Assembly: GCF_036898095.1 (NCBI RefSeq)
Contig: NC_090763.1
Coordinates: 57,974,231 to 58,038,230 of the forward strand
Origin: Palaemon carinicauda
Taxonomy: Eukaryota; Arthropoda; Malacostraca; Decapoda; Palaemonidae
Length of the DNA stretch: 64,000 bases
Direction of reading: 5' to 3'
Shown here piece after piece: positions 32,000-42,478 of this stretch. A program made the position numbers and the translations under genes. The notes under the pieces were generated by a model, which was not told where the DNA came from, did no database searches, and saw only the letters and a program-made list of their open reading frames with translations. Each line of letters begins with the position of its first letter. Position 1 is the first letter of the stretch.

Positions 32000-32398
32000 T
32001 TTCAAGGGCGTCACAAGCACCATTTTACACTAAAATAGCACACTAAAACAGCTAAAAGTTCCATGCAGCAAGACTAAGCAACACAAGTGAAGCGAGAGAG
32101 AACAATGAATGCGGTCTCCCTTCGGTCTCCCTTCGCGGGGTGCATGGCAGGGAGAGATGCTGGATAAAGCGTCCCGGTGGCTCAGCCAATCACCTTGCGA
32201 GATGCTGGAGCCGAGAGGGCCAGCGAATCAGAGGTGGATTTTGATTCGCACGCCATCTCAGTGTTGATACCTGATGTTCTACTGTACTCTTCTGCCTTCT
32301 GCTAGCGCCCGTGTAACTTTCGCACCATTTTTTAAAATTTTTGATGAAAATTTTGGAAATCCGCAATGCACTGAGGCCGCGAAATGGCGAGGGATTAC
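31078..32398 (-). mobile_element. Tigger-type DNA transposon, 3'-truncated
   Basis: The outer end near 32398 reads on the minus strand 'agtaatccctcgccatttcg', the style of end found in Tigger elements. It is followed by non-coding DNA and a broken transposase running down to 31078, where the element is cut off. It lacks the second inverted repeat and the rest of the catalytic domain. Confidence 0.65.
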
Positions 32399-32599
32399 TA
32401 TTTATACTTGTACTGTACCAATAAATGAACATTGAAGTCACATAAGAAAATACATACAGTAAACAATGAATGAAAATGTTCACAAGTTTTGTAGACTAAT
32501 CTTTAAATTTCAGTTACTAAGTATTGTATAGTATTTTGTACTTTACTTTTAAATCTCTAGTAACTGAACTGTACAAGTGGAAAATTTACTGAAAAATAT

Positions 32600-33310
32600 C
32601 TTGCTATTCTGCCAGGGTAAGAAGATGGTCTATGCCACTGTCATCAAGCTCCTTAGAGGTTACCGGAGAATCAAGTGTTCGAGGTAGGGGGGTGGTGGCT
32701 GTTAGCATGAGGAGGAAAAACAGTGCAATAGGCAGCTGCTTACCAGCGGCTCTTGTAGGCAGCGAAACAACCACCTAAGGAAAGCATAATCTTCAGGGTA
32801 CTTACCATTTAAGGGTCAATGCTGTAGGCCTTTTGCTTCAATCCTTCCACCATTCATGATATTTGCCAACCTCTTGACAATGCTTTCATCTGCCTTGTCA
32901 GGTTCATCGGGCTCCCCGTCTTCCGCACTTGCTGAACAGACTTACTCAGTCAACCCCTCATGGCCATCAAGCAACTACAAGATGTTTTCCTAAGCCACAT
33001 CCTTGAAGCCTTTGAATTCCACTTTCAAAGAAAGCTAATCTCATGATTATCTTGTTTGCTGGAAAGATGACTAAAATCTGGCTAAGTCCTTCACACATTG
33101 GCTACAGACCTTTCCAGCAAGCATTCTCAGGCCTGATGTGAACTTATTCCTCAGAAACAGAGTCTACAATCATGAATCCCTTCCACTACTGGGAAACATG
33201 CTGGTCAGTTGTTATCCGTGCCTCCTAAAGTCGCACCATCACTCATCAGCTATAGTGGGGCTTTAAATTCTTAATCACCCCCTGGTCTATAGGCTGTTGA
33301 GAGAGAGAGG
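32600..33310 (-). pseudogene. Tigger transposase C-terminal remnant
   Basis: The minus strand carries 'QQPIDQGVIKNLK' near 33290-33250, a Tigger landmark just after the second catalytic Asp, and ends with 'SPVTSKELDDSGIDHLLTLAE' and a stop near 32609. Frames change many times in between. Because it lies at higher coordinates than the N-terminal remnant (31078-31999) on the same strand, the two cannot be halves of one element. They are separate copies meeting around 32400-32600. Confidence 0.6.
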
Positions 33311-33540
33311 GCTTTGCTGATTAATTAATGAAGCCAGGTTCAATGAGGTGCCTTACGGTGTTTTTACATAAAATGAACATACACCTTGGAGACAAAAAGA
33401 ATTTTTAGAATGAGGCTTGATTGAATAAATTTCATAATGTAAATTATAATATTTTACCAAAGTGAGAAGGGCTAAATAAGTTAATGTACAGTACATGAAC
33501 TAACATACATTAGAGAAACTGAAAATTTACACTATTAGCC

Positions 33541-34208
33541 TACCTGTCCTTTGCTGCCTTGAAACTGGGAGTACTGCATTCCTCCTGGGTAATGAACGTC
33601 TTCTGCAGCATCTTTCTAAAAACTGTCAAGCAATAAAAAAACAAAAAAACAATGTACTGTACAATATATGTAACAGTACAACCTTCTAAATTCAAGTAAT
33701 GATCCAGTACTGTTATTTAAATTATAATTCTATTTAACATGACCAGAACGTGTGCCAATTAACATTTATGTTAAGCGTATCTATTCTAGTACACTACAAC
33801 CTTTTAAATAAATCAATATGTAAGAATAAAATCATGCAAGGAGAAATTAAGAATTTATATAATTGTCCATAAACTTAACAGTTTTATCCATAACCCAAAC
33901 TTGTTCTGGTTTGTAAATTTTACATATAAATGTTCATAAACTTACCAGTTTCATCCGAAATCCAAACTTGTTCCGGTTTGTACACATATTATGCAGCTCG
34001 TCTGGGAAAATTCTCCATGTGGTCTGCAGAAGCACACACTCAGTAATTTCCTTTTTCTTCATAGTAAAGCGCTGTTTAAAATTCTCAAACCAGCCTTCGC
34101 TGACTTTGGAAGGTATTTACTGGATTGTAGTGTCTTAACTGGCTGAGGGCTAAGGTTCATCCTGCATGAAATGGCGGAGTACACTTGGCCGATTCCCTGA
34201 TGACAAGT
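33541..34208 (-). pseudogene. Pogo/Tigger-like transposase remnant (unit 1)
   Basis: On the minus strand, read across frames, there are phrases such as 'SKVSEGWFENFKQRF', 'TTWRIFPDELHN' and 'YKPEQVWISDETGKF', which resemble the second DNA-binding domain and first catalytic Asp ('PEQV..xDETG') of pogo-type transposases. The 'YKPEQVW' segment is itself duplicated (near 33975 and 33900). It recurs at 42490-43172 and 45060-45742. It is too broken to be functional, and family assignment is moderate. Confidence 0.5.
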
Positions 34209-35543
34209 GTCTACGATTGATTGATTTAAGGTTTTCTGGCATCCTGACATCTAAGGTCATTAATGCCGATATTTAGTTTATATATACAAAAAAAATTAAA
34301 GATTATTCAGTTAAAACCATAAATTTGGATGTCATTATAAAAGTTTAGATAGTTTTCAGAAGACCTGCTTCTGAAATAAATCTAAAAATGCCACTTGCAT
34401 AGTAGGACACATGTCCAAGAATCTTGGCTAGGATGAACCTGCCCCCTCACCTCGAGCCTAAAACAAATATCTATTCCTTAAATTATTATAATTGGGGCAT
34501 TCGGTCAACAAATGCCTCACTGTTAGAGGTACTAAACAGTCTTCACAATAGGGTTGGTGTTGGCCCTTCAGCAGAAACTAGTGTGTCAACCGAGTGTGAC
34601 CAATACGGAGACGGCAGAGAGAAGTTCCCCATTTTAGGGGCATCATGTTATACCTTCAAGAAGATATGGCATTTGTTACTTCTCTTATTCTATTGCCATC
34701 TAGACTATCCCAGTGCTGTTGCCATTTATTACAAAGCAATTTCTTGATGTTAGGTAGGAAATCATTACACAGAATGGGATATCTTCTTGGTAGCAATTCG
34801 GATGCAGCATTCTTTGCCAGTGAATCTGCCTTCTCATTCCCACACACACCTACGTGTGCTGGAACCCAACAAAATCTAACTGTTATACCTCTCCGTCCAG
34901 TAATAAAAAGCCATTCTAAAATCTTTCAAACTAGAGTTGCTAGAATTAAAAACTTCTAAAAGCTTGAAGGACATTCCTTGCATCACTAAAATTTGTAAAG
35001 TTACCCTCCTTCTCCAAAGCTATTTTCTCAATAGCGGTTAGTATGCCATACAGATTGGCAGTAAATATGGAAACTGTTAGAGGAAGTGCACCTCTACAAT
35101 TAAAACCATTACTATGTACTCCAAATCCAACGCCAGTATCAGATTTGGAGCCATCAGTATATATAAAAGTCGATCCTCTATGTTCTTCAACATGTTCCAT
35201 AAAAAGAGACCTGGCTTCTAGGTCAGTCATATTCTTCTTAACTCCAATAAAGTATTTACAAAAAGATATCTCTGGTAATTTTCATGGAGGCGTTGATGAT
35301 ACATTGAATGGAAGCACCTTACTTCTAATTATATTCAGACTGTTTAATAATCGTTTCACCCGAAAGCCATAAGGTTGAGATTTTGGGTGCAACTCAAGTA
35401 TGATGGGTGTCTTACAAGGCTTGCAGTCTGACAGGGTAAAGAGTTAGGAAGTCTACAATCTAAACCAATACTGAATAATGGAAGACATTCTGTAAAGGTC
35501 TAGAGGTAACTCTCCGGTAGGTGAAGTTTTAAATGCTCCTGTA
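34209..35543 (-). pseudogene. LINE fragment: RNase H and 3' end (unit 1)
   Basis: Minus strand: RNase H 'STFIYTDGSKSDTGVGFGVHS' (Asp), 'LTAIEKIALEKEGNF' (Glu), 'FSDARNVLQA' (Asp) at 34946-35230, then a zinc-knuckle-like tail near 34500, ending in a short (AATC) repeat near 34209. RNase H downstream of RT places this in the I-type group of LINEs. The 5' continuation (RT) is at 41987-42440, displaced by the gypsy insertion. It is frameshifted and 5'-truncated. Confidence 0.75.
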
Positions 35544-35670
35544 TAGAGAACCATGACTTATGAACGTCACCTGTGTGTGACACTGTGAACGTTGTAGAGC
35601 ACACCCCTCGCTTGTAGCTCGTTTGTACATTGTTTACATGCCAAATACAAATGGAAATCGTTCCTATTTA
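35544..35670 (+). repeat. 5' LTR of gypsy element
   Basis: Begins 'tagagaaccatgac' and ends 'cgttcctattta', identical to 41855-41981. It lacks canonical TG...CA ends. Its boundaries are fixed by the target duplication outside and by the 3' LTR. Confidence 0.85.
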
Positions 35671-35731
35671 TGTACAAACGAGCTACAAGCGAGGGGTGTG
35701 CTCTACAACGTTCACAGTGTCACACACAGGT
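35569..35731. repeat. 62-bp perfect inverted repeat (hairpin) at 5' LTR
   Basis: Arms 35569-35630 and 35670-35731 are exact reverse complements around a 39-bp loop. The left arm belongs to the LTR. The right arm follows it and is absent after the 3' LTR. Confidence 0.95.
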
Positions 35732-36019
35732 AAAATAAGCTTAATTGCAATAATAAGTATAAGCTTAGAAGCTTTGCACCTATCTATAATGCAATAGAGT
35801 GGCCGCTAACTTATTTGGCGGACTGAGCAATTAGGAACCAGGGAAATTGAGAATGAGAAGAGTGTCTGTGACATACAGTATCGGTTTGCAGTGTATCCTA
35901 TGGACAAGGGATTTCAGTGATGCAATGAATTAAAGACTGAAAACTCCCAAATCCTTCCTTTAAAGGACATTATAGGTAACTTTGCTGAAATATTTATTTG
36001 AATATTAATGTTCTTAAAA

Positions 36020-36143
36020 TAATTTGTTTTTTCCTCGTTTCCTTTCCTCACTGAGCTATTTTCCCTGTTGGGTCCCCTGGGCTTATAACATCTCGCTTTT
36101 CCAACTAGGGTTGTAGCTTAGCAAGTAATAATAATAATAATAT
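36020..36143 (+). repeat. TAA-tailed interspersed repeat, second copy
   Basis: Same family as 4405-4515 ('gagctattttccctg', 'gggttgtagcttagcaagt', then (TAA)n). It lies inside the extra 5' segment of the gypsy element. Confidence 0.7.
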
Positions 36144-36185
36144 TGGTGTAACTGGAAGTTTCAGACGTGTCGTTTCCGTAGTGTG

Positions 36186-36319
<134 letters not shown>

Positions 36320-36688
36320 TCCGAGGGAGAAGCCATTGTTAAAAGACATTATTGTAAGTGGTGCAACGAGCTGAGTGATGATGTGGTGACTAGTGCCAGC
36401 CAAGGGTAATCTAAACGTGGCCATAACAAAAGTGAATGGACTTGAATCTAATGCAACCGGGAAATGTCAAGAATAGTGTTGCTGTGTATTAAAGTTAAGT
36501 CTGTTACTAGATCTACCTGATTGTGTGTCCCTACACCACGATATGAACAAACCCGCAAACCTGTGGAGAACGTGAATACAGCAAAAGGGACTCAAAAGGT
36601 CAGTAGTATCCAAATGGTTTACAGTGATTAAAGTGATTCACTCTATCAGTAATTCCCTAGTAGGTAATTCACAGTGATAAGCAGCAAA

Positions 36689-39600
36689 ATGGCCGCACAA
36701 AGCATTGGTTGCCCAGTGCCTGGATGCACCTATCGAACCGAGGCATCCACAGAGCCCATCATTACCGCAGCGCTCCTGAACGCACACACAACGACTCATG
36801 CCCAGGGCCCAGTAGCTCAATACCACCCGCCAAGCACCAAGGTTGAAAAACTTAAGCGCCCAACGATATCAGCGGCCGGCACGAGTGGGGAGTGGGACTA
36901 TTTCCTAACTCGTTGGGGTGAATACCGCAAGGGAACCGGGCTCCAAGGGGATGATGTTGTGGTACAGCTCCTTGAATGTTGTGAGGAGAGCCTACGCAAG
37001 GACATCACCAGCGCCGCGGGGAGGAGCCTGGTAGGCGAACCGGAGGATGCAGTGCTTAGTGCGATAAAAGCCCTCGCGGTGCGCGGGGAGAACGCAATGG
37101 TGGCGCGGGCGGCTCTCTCAAACATGCGACAGGGCCGCGAGGAACCGATACGGGCATTTCACGCCCGCGTGAAGGCCCAAGCAAACACGTGCAAATACGT
37201 CAAGAAGTGCGTATGTGGACTAAACGTAAACTTTGCGGACGACGTGATCAAAGATGTGCTTGCACGAGGTATCGCTGACCAGGACATCCAGCTGGATCTA
37301 CTTAGCGACCAGCGGCAGGAGATGTCGCTGGAGGAAACGATCAGGTTCATCGAAGCGAAAGAGTCTGGTAAGCAGTCTGCGTCCCGATTGCTGGACACCC
37401 ACAGTCATGGCGCAGAGGCTGTCACCAGCTCCTATCGCCGCATCAAGCGCCAAAACGCGGTAAGCAGGGGTGATGCACGTCAGACGGATGCAAGTGACGG
37501 TGGCAGACAAGCTGTTTGCGGGTACTGTGGTGAGAAGGGCCATGGCAAGAATGCGCCCTGGCGAATTAGGAAGACTGAGTGCCCGGCTTACAGTAGAAAG
37601 TGCCGCAAATGTAATCGCGATAACCACATAGAGCGAATGTGCCGGAGTAAATTGGCGGCTGAATCTGCCAACACAGACACATGCGACGAACAGACGGCAG
37701 CATTCGTAGAGTTGTGTGCCATGTCAGATATCCGAACGATCGACGGTGAACAGTTGCTAGCACTAGATCACCACCTGTATGACAACATGTGCGACAGATG
37801 GCTCAGGCGGAACTCCCAACCGCAGCCGTTCATAAACCTCCGACTCAGCATCCATGCAGGGGATTACCTCGCCCTGGGATTCAGACCGGTCAAGCGCGCA
37901 AGACCCGCAACACTCCCTGCCATGGCCGACACCGGTTGCCAGAGTTGTCTGGTCGGGGTTAACGTTATCGAGCAGATGGGCCTGACGACCGCGGACCTGC
38001 TCCCGGTCTCGATGAGAATGAAGGCTGCGAATAAACAAGATATCCGTATCTTAGGGGCAGCCATCGTCCGATTCTGCGGAACACACGCCGGAGATCCGCA
38101 AACCGAATCTCGGCAAATAGTGTATGTCACGGATTCGACCGACAGAGTGTTCTTGTCACGCAGCGCCTGCGTCGATCTTGGCATAATCTCCAAAGATTTC
38201 CCCACACTGGGTGAGAAGTCGTGCAGTGCGGCAACCACAGACAATTGTACACCGCAAAATGATACATGTGACAATGGCGTGACATCTCAATGCAATTGTC
38301 CTCGGCGCACGGCGCCCCCACCTAAACCTACGTCTATCCCCATGCCGGCCACAGAAGGTAACAGGGAGGCCATTCAACAATACCTGAAGGAACTTTACGC
38401 CTCCAGCACATTCAACACGTGCGTCCACCAGCCCCTCCCCATGATGGCGGGCCCACCGATGCGCTTGATGGTTGACTCAGATGCTAAGCCCGTTGCCCAT
38501 CACACACCCATTCCAGTAGCGTTACACTGGCAAGAAACCGTGAAAGCAGGTCTGGACCAAGACGTCAAAATGGGAGTTATCGAGCCAGTGCCTGTAGGAG
38601 AGCCGGTGACATGGTGCCACAGAATGGTAGTCTGCGCCAAGAAGACGGGGAAGCCTAGAAGGACGGTAGACCTTCAGGCTCTCAATGCTCATGCCACTCG
38701 TGAAACACACCACACCCAATCGCCCTTTCATCAGGCCCGTTGTGTCCCACCGGGGAAACTAAAAACAGTGTTCGATGCCTGGAATGGATACCACAGTGTA
38801 CCACTGCACAAGGAGGACCGCCACATGACCACCTTTATCACACCCTGGGGCAGATATCGATACTGTGTCGCCCCACAAGGCTATGCCGCGTCAGGCGATG
38901 GCTACTCAAGGCGATATGATGAGATAGTATCCGACGTCCGTGACATGACGAAATGCGTTGATGACACATTACTGTGGGCCGACACTATTGAGGAAAGCTT
39001 CTACCAGGCAGTCACTTGGCTCGACGTCTGCGGGAGAAACGGCATCACCCTCAATCCCGACAAATTTTTGTTTGGCTGTCGCGAGGTAGAATTCGCCGGC
39101 TTCACCATCTCAATGGACAGCGTGCGCCCTTGTGCGAAATACCTGCAGGCAATATCAGACTTCCCACGCCCGAAGAACATTACCGACGCTCGATCTTGGT
39201 TTGGCCTAGTAAACCAAGTGTCTTATGCTTTCAGTATGGCTGAGCGCATGCTCCCATTCCGCGAGCTACTGAAACCCGACAAGGCATTTACATGGACCGA
39301 CGATCTTGAAAGCGCATTCCAAGCATCTAAAGAGGCCATTGTAGATGAAATTACCAACGGGGTGCGCATCTTCGACAAAACCAAGCCGACATGCCTTGCG
39401 ACCGATTGGTCTAAAGAAGGCATCGGGTTCTGGCTATTCCAAAAACATTGCCAATGCCCAACAGACAAGCCATTCTGCTGCCGCGAAGGTTGGAAGGTGA
39501 CCCTAGTCGGGAGTCGTTTCACGCACCCAGCCGAATCCAGGTATGCCGCGATAGAGGGGGAAGCCCTGGCGGTAGCCGATGCCCTTGACAAATCACGCTA

Positions 39601-41557
39601 CTTTGTCCTCGGCTGCTCAAACCTGGTCATTGCGGTAGATCACAAGCCACTATTAAAGGTGTTGGGGAACCGATCCCTGGATGACATCCCGAATCCCCGA
39701 CTGCGCAACCTAAAGGAAAAGACACTGCGCTACCGCTTCCGCATCGTATACGTGCCAGGGATGCGCAACAAAGCAGCTGATGCCATTTCACGTCATCCGA
39801 GAGGCGACACCAACCCAGAAAAACTGTATCTCCCTGACGACAATGCATCAGTCTGCGACCACTCCATACCGTCGGTCCACCACGATATCCTTGCCGGCAT
39901 ACGCATGAGGGACTGTGACACATGCACGATTGAAGAGCCCGCATACCTCACAGCCCTAGATTCCCTTCCAGCGGTCACCTGGGACCGTGTACGGGAATCT
40001 ACAGCAAGCGATCCCGCCCTTCACGCGCTCACAGAGCTCATCGAACATGGGTTCCCGACATCAAAAGATGACATGCCACAACACCTCCGTGCGTACTACC
40101 ACCTACGGAACGAGCTCATCACCTTCGATGGTGTCGCATTGTTCAAAGATCGTGTTATCATCCCGACGTGCTTGCGCCAGGGTGTCCTTTCCGCATTACA
40201 TTCGGCACATCAGGGTGTTTCCATGATGACTGCTCGTGCAGAGGCATCAGTGTACTGGCCAGGCATTACCGCAGACATACAGGCGACTAGAGATAACTGT
40301 GAGGATTGCCACCGCATGGCCCCCTCCCAACCATCCGCCCCCCCTACCCCACCCGTCTTGCCTGTTTACCCATTCCAGTCAATGTGTGCCGACTACTTCA
40401 CTCACAAGGGCGCCCACTACCTGGTAATTGTGGACCGATACTCGAACTGGCCACTTATATCAAAGTCTACCAGTGGTGCCAAAGGACTAATTGACAACCT
40501 GCGCCGTGCATTCGTCACGTACGGAATTCCTGAGGAACTTGCCAGCGATGGTGGGCCAGAATTCACGGCAACCGAAACACGGGGGTTCTTGAGAGACTGG
40601 GGTGTCCACCACCGACTGTCATCAGTAGCATTTCCACACAGCAATTGCCGAGCGGAAATCGGAGTGAAAACGATGAAGCGCCTGATTACTAACAACACGG
40701 GGACAAATGGAGACCTAGACACAGATGCCGTTCAGAAAGCAGTCCTCCAGTACAGGAACACTCCAGACCCAGTCACAAGAATCTCCCCAGCCATGTGCGT
40801 CTTCGGTCACCCGATCCGCGATCTCATCCCTATCCTTCCTGGGAAGTACAACCCCCACACCACATGGCGCGAAACCCTGACATCCAGGGAAGAAGCCCTA
40901 CGCAAGCGCCATGTCCGCATGATGGACACTTGGTCACAACACACTCGCCGTCTGCCACCCCTACGGGTTGGTGACCATGTTCGCATTCAGAATCAAACTG
41001 GCCCACATCCCACCAAATGGGACAGGACCGGGACAGTCGTCGAGGTAAGGCAGTACGACCAGTACGTGGTAAAGGTTGATGGCTCGGGCCGAGTATCGCT
41101 GCGCAATCGGAAATTCCTGAGAAAGTTCACACCGGTTACGACCCCGACAGAGCCGCAAAATATAACCTATGGTGGCATACCCCTTCAACCACCCGCAAGC
41201 GTGGCCCCGACCAAGCCGAAGGAGACTAACCGACACGTTTCAACACCGCTGGACCCGCCTGCTGACCAACCACAACTGCTGGCTGACCGACATTACCCAA
41301 CATCAGTCGATCAACCTCCCCCACTCACGCCTGTAAAGCCGGCCAACCACACTCGCCAGCTTATACACACAACGCCGAACGACCAAACTCCACTGCCCCC
41401 ACCAGCAACACCAAGTCGTGTCAGACCTTCAACGCCAGCCGCTCCACCCCAACTAGCAAATCCCATCCCACCAATTGGTCTCGCCGTAGGCCGGCCATCC
41501 AGGACTGTCAAAACGCCCAAATGGCATGAAGACTATGATTTTTCATCTCATGATTAA
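36689..41557 (+). CDS. gag-pol: Gag-Pol polyprotein of gypsy element, intact
   Basis: A single 1622-codon frame from an ATG in good context (aaaATGg). Gag: an N-terminal Cys/His motif ('CPVPGCTYRTE'), a capsid-like region, then two zinc knuckles near residues 278-322 ('CGYCGEKGH', and CCHC 'CRKCNRDNHIERMC'). Protease: 'ADTGC' with D414. RT: 'AWNGYHSVPL' and the catalytic 'CVDDTLLWA' (D758, D759). RNase H: 'CLATDWSKEGIGF', 'AIEGEALAVADAL' and 'ADAISRHP'. Integrase: HHCC 'HSAHQG...CEDC', then D1235, D1287 and E1323 with exact DD35E spacing. A proline/threonine-rich C-terminal tail follows. Order PR-RT-RH-INT is ordinary gypsy. There is no env. A fused gag-pol frame without shift or stop, together with identical LTRs, suggests a potentially active element. 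Confidence 0.93.
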   Translation: MAAQSIGCPVPGCTYRTEASTEPIITAALLNAHTTTHAQGPVAQYHPPSTKVEKLKRPTISAAGTSGEWDYFLTRWGEYRKGTGLQGDDVVVQLLECCEESLRKDITSAAGRSLVGEPEDAVLSAIKALAVRGENAMVARAALSNMRQGREEPIRAFHARVKAQANTCKYVKKCVCGLNVNFADDVIKDVLARGIADQDIQLDLLSDQRQEMSLEETIRFIEAKESGKQSASRLLDTHSHGAEAVTSSYRRIKRQNAVSRGDARQTDASDGGRQAVCGYCGEKGHGKNAPWRIRKTECPAYSRKCRKCNRDNHIERMCRSKLAAESANTDTCDEQTAAFVELCAMSDIRTIDGEQLLALDHHLYDNMCDRWLRRNSQPQPFINLRLSIHAGDYLALGFRPVKRARPATLPAMADTGCQSCLVGVNVIEQMGLTTADLLPVSMRMKAANKQDIRILGAAIVRFCGTHAGDPQTESRQIVYVTDSTDRVFLSRSACVDLGIISKDFPTLGEKSCSAATTDNCTPQNDTCDNGVTSQCNCPRRTAPPPKPTSIPMPATEGNREAIQQYLKELYASSTFNTCVHQPLPMMAGPPMRLMVDSDAKPVAHHTPIPVALHWQETVKAGLDQDVKMGVIEPVPVGEPVTWCHRMVVCAKKTGKPRRTVDLQALNAHATRETHHTQSPFHQARCVPPGKLKTVFDAWNGYHSVPLHKEDRHMTTFITPWGRYRYCVAPQGYAASGDGYSRRYDEIVSDVRDMTKCVDDTLLWADTIEESFYQAVTWLDVCGRNGITLNPDKFLFGCREVEFAGFTISMDSVRPCAKYLQAISDFPRPKNITDARSWFGLVNQVSYAFSMAERMLPFRELLKPDKAFTWTDDLESAFQASKEAIVDEITNGVRIFDKTKPTCLATDWSKEGIGFWLFQKHCQCPTDKPFCCREGWKVTLVGSRFTHPAESRYAAIEGEALAVADALDKSRYFVLGCSNLVIAVDHKPLLKVLGNRSLDDIPNPRLRNLKEKTLRYRFRIVYVPGMRNKAADAISRHPRGDTNPEKLYLPDDNASVCDHSIPSVHHDILAGIRMRDCDTCTIEEPAYLTALDSLPAVTWDRVRESTASDPALHALTELIEHGFPTSKDDMPQHLRAYYHLRNELITFDGVALFKDRVIIPTCLRQGVLSALHSAHQGVSMMTARAEASVYWPGITADIQATRDNCEDCHRMAPSQPSAPPTPPVLPVYPFQSMCADYFTHKGAHYLVIVDRYSNWPLISKSTSGAKGLIDNLRRAFVTYGIPEELASDGGPEFTATETRGFLRDWGVHHRLSSVAFPHSNCRAEIGVKTMKRLITNNTGTNGDLDTDAVQKAVLQYRNTPDPVTRISPAMCVFGHPIRDLIPILPGKYNPHTTWRETLTSREEALRKRHVRMMDTWSQHTRRLPPLRVGDHVRIQNQTGPHPTKWDRTGTVVEVRQYDQYVVKVDGSGRVSLRNRKFLRKFTPVTTPTEPQNITYGGIPLQPPASVAPTKPKETNRHVSTPLDPPADQPQLLADRHYPTSVDQPPPLTPVKPANHTRQLIHTTPNDQTPLPPPATPSRVRPSTPAAPPQLANPIPPIGLAVGRPSRTVKTPKWHEDYDFSSHD

Positions 41558-41845
41558 CATGTCTATATCCAATGTCGTAGAATGCTCGATCGACCTGATA
41601 TTATATCAGACATTGCATTACTTTCATCAGTGTAATTATTGCTTTGTGTAACTTAACTAGTTTGAAGAATGTTTGATGAACCTGTTATTAGACTAGATGT
41701 CATATTACCATCCTCATTACATTCATTTATCAGTATTATTTACAGAACTATCAGGCTGTTCAGTGAAGGTTTTCCATTTTAAACTCAATGACCCAGTTAA
41801 TTACTGTTCAAACTTAATCAGTCTCTTCCTAGCCGATCAAGACTT
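41558..41845. other. 3' untranslated region of gypsy element
   Basis: AT-rich, no reading frame. It abruptly returns to background composition after the GC-rich coding region. Confidence 0.7.
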
Positions 41846-41854
41846 GGGAGGAGA
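41846..41854 (+). promoter_or_regulatory. Polypurine tract of gypsy element
   Basis: 'gggaggaga' immediately precedes the 3' LTR at 41855. Confidence 0.8.
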
Positions 41855-41981
41855 TAGAGAACCATGACTTATGAACGTCACCTGTGTGTGACACTGTGAA
41901 CGTTGTAGAGCACACCCCTCGCTTGTAGCTCGTTTGTACATTGTTTACATGCCAAATACAAATGGAAATCGTTCCTATTTA
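41855..41981 (+). repeat. 3' LTR of gypsy element
   Basis: 127 bp identical to 35544-35670. It is followed by the target duplication 'ctgta' and the resumption of the LINE. Confidence 0.9.
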
Positions 41982-41986
41982 CTGTA

Positions 41987-42440
41987 GACAATCTAATACG
42001 GGCTTGCGGTGGCTTTAGAGTATATTTCACATCCATAATTAATTTTGGAAAAAAACCAAGGCCTTGTATAATTCTAAAATAGTATTGCGGTCTGCCCACC
42101 ATGATGTATGGGACAATACTTTTAAGATATTCAGAGCCTCGAGACATCTACCTTTTAACGCTTTTAAGTGAGAAACCCATGTAAGCCTACAATCAAATAT
42201 CAAACCTAAAAATTTATCTTCACATGCACATGGTATCCGTTGACCTTTAATGTATGTATCCGGGTCTGGATGTACTCCCCGGATACGACAAAAATGAACA
42301 ATGGTAGTTTTACTTGTCGAGAACTTAAATCCATTCATGTCAGCCTACTGGATAATTTTGTCAATAGCGAGTTGGATTTTTCTCTCAACCATTGCCATTC
42401 TGGTGCCAGCAAATGATATTGCGAGATCATCCAAAGATTA
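41987..42440 (-). pseudogene. LINE fragment: RT C-terminal part (unit 1)
   Basis: Minus strand 'NGFKFSTSKTTIVHFCR', 'KFLGLIFDCRLTWVSHLKALK' and 'LNILKVLSHTSW', the palm/thumb part after the catalytic box of a LINE RT. It continues into 35543-34209 if the gypsy insertion is ignored. Frameshifts are present, and the 5' part of the LINE is missing at the unit boundary. Confidence 0.75.
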
Positions 42441-42478
42441 TGTTGAGAAAACATCTTGGGGAATGACTGAGAAAATGA

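Noticed and set aside
37298..37627. Long antisense frames opposite gypsy pol (also 38156-38428, 39223-39591 and others)
   Set aside because: They are shadows of the GC-rich coding strand without domains.
36689..41557. GC-rich long gene considered as bacterial contamination or a host gene
   Set aside because: Domain order, LTRs, PPT and target duplication show it is an inserted gypsy element.
36674..41557. Endogenous retrovirus with env
   Set aside because: No reading frame follows pol before the PPT in this element or in the Gmr1-like one.
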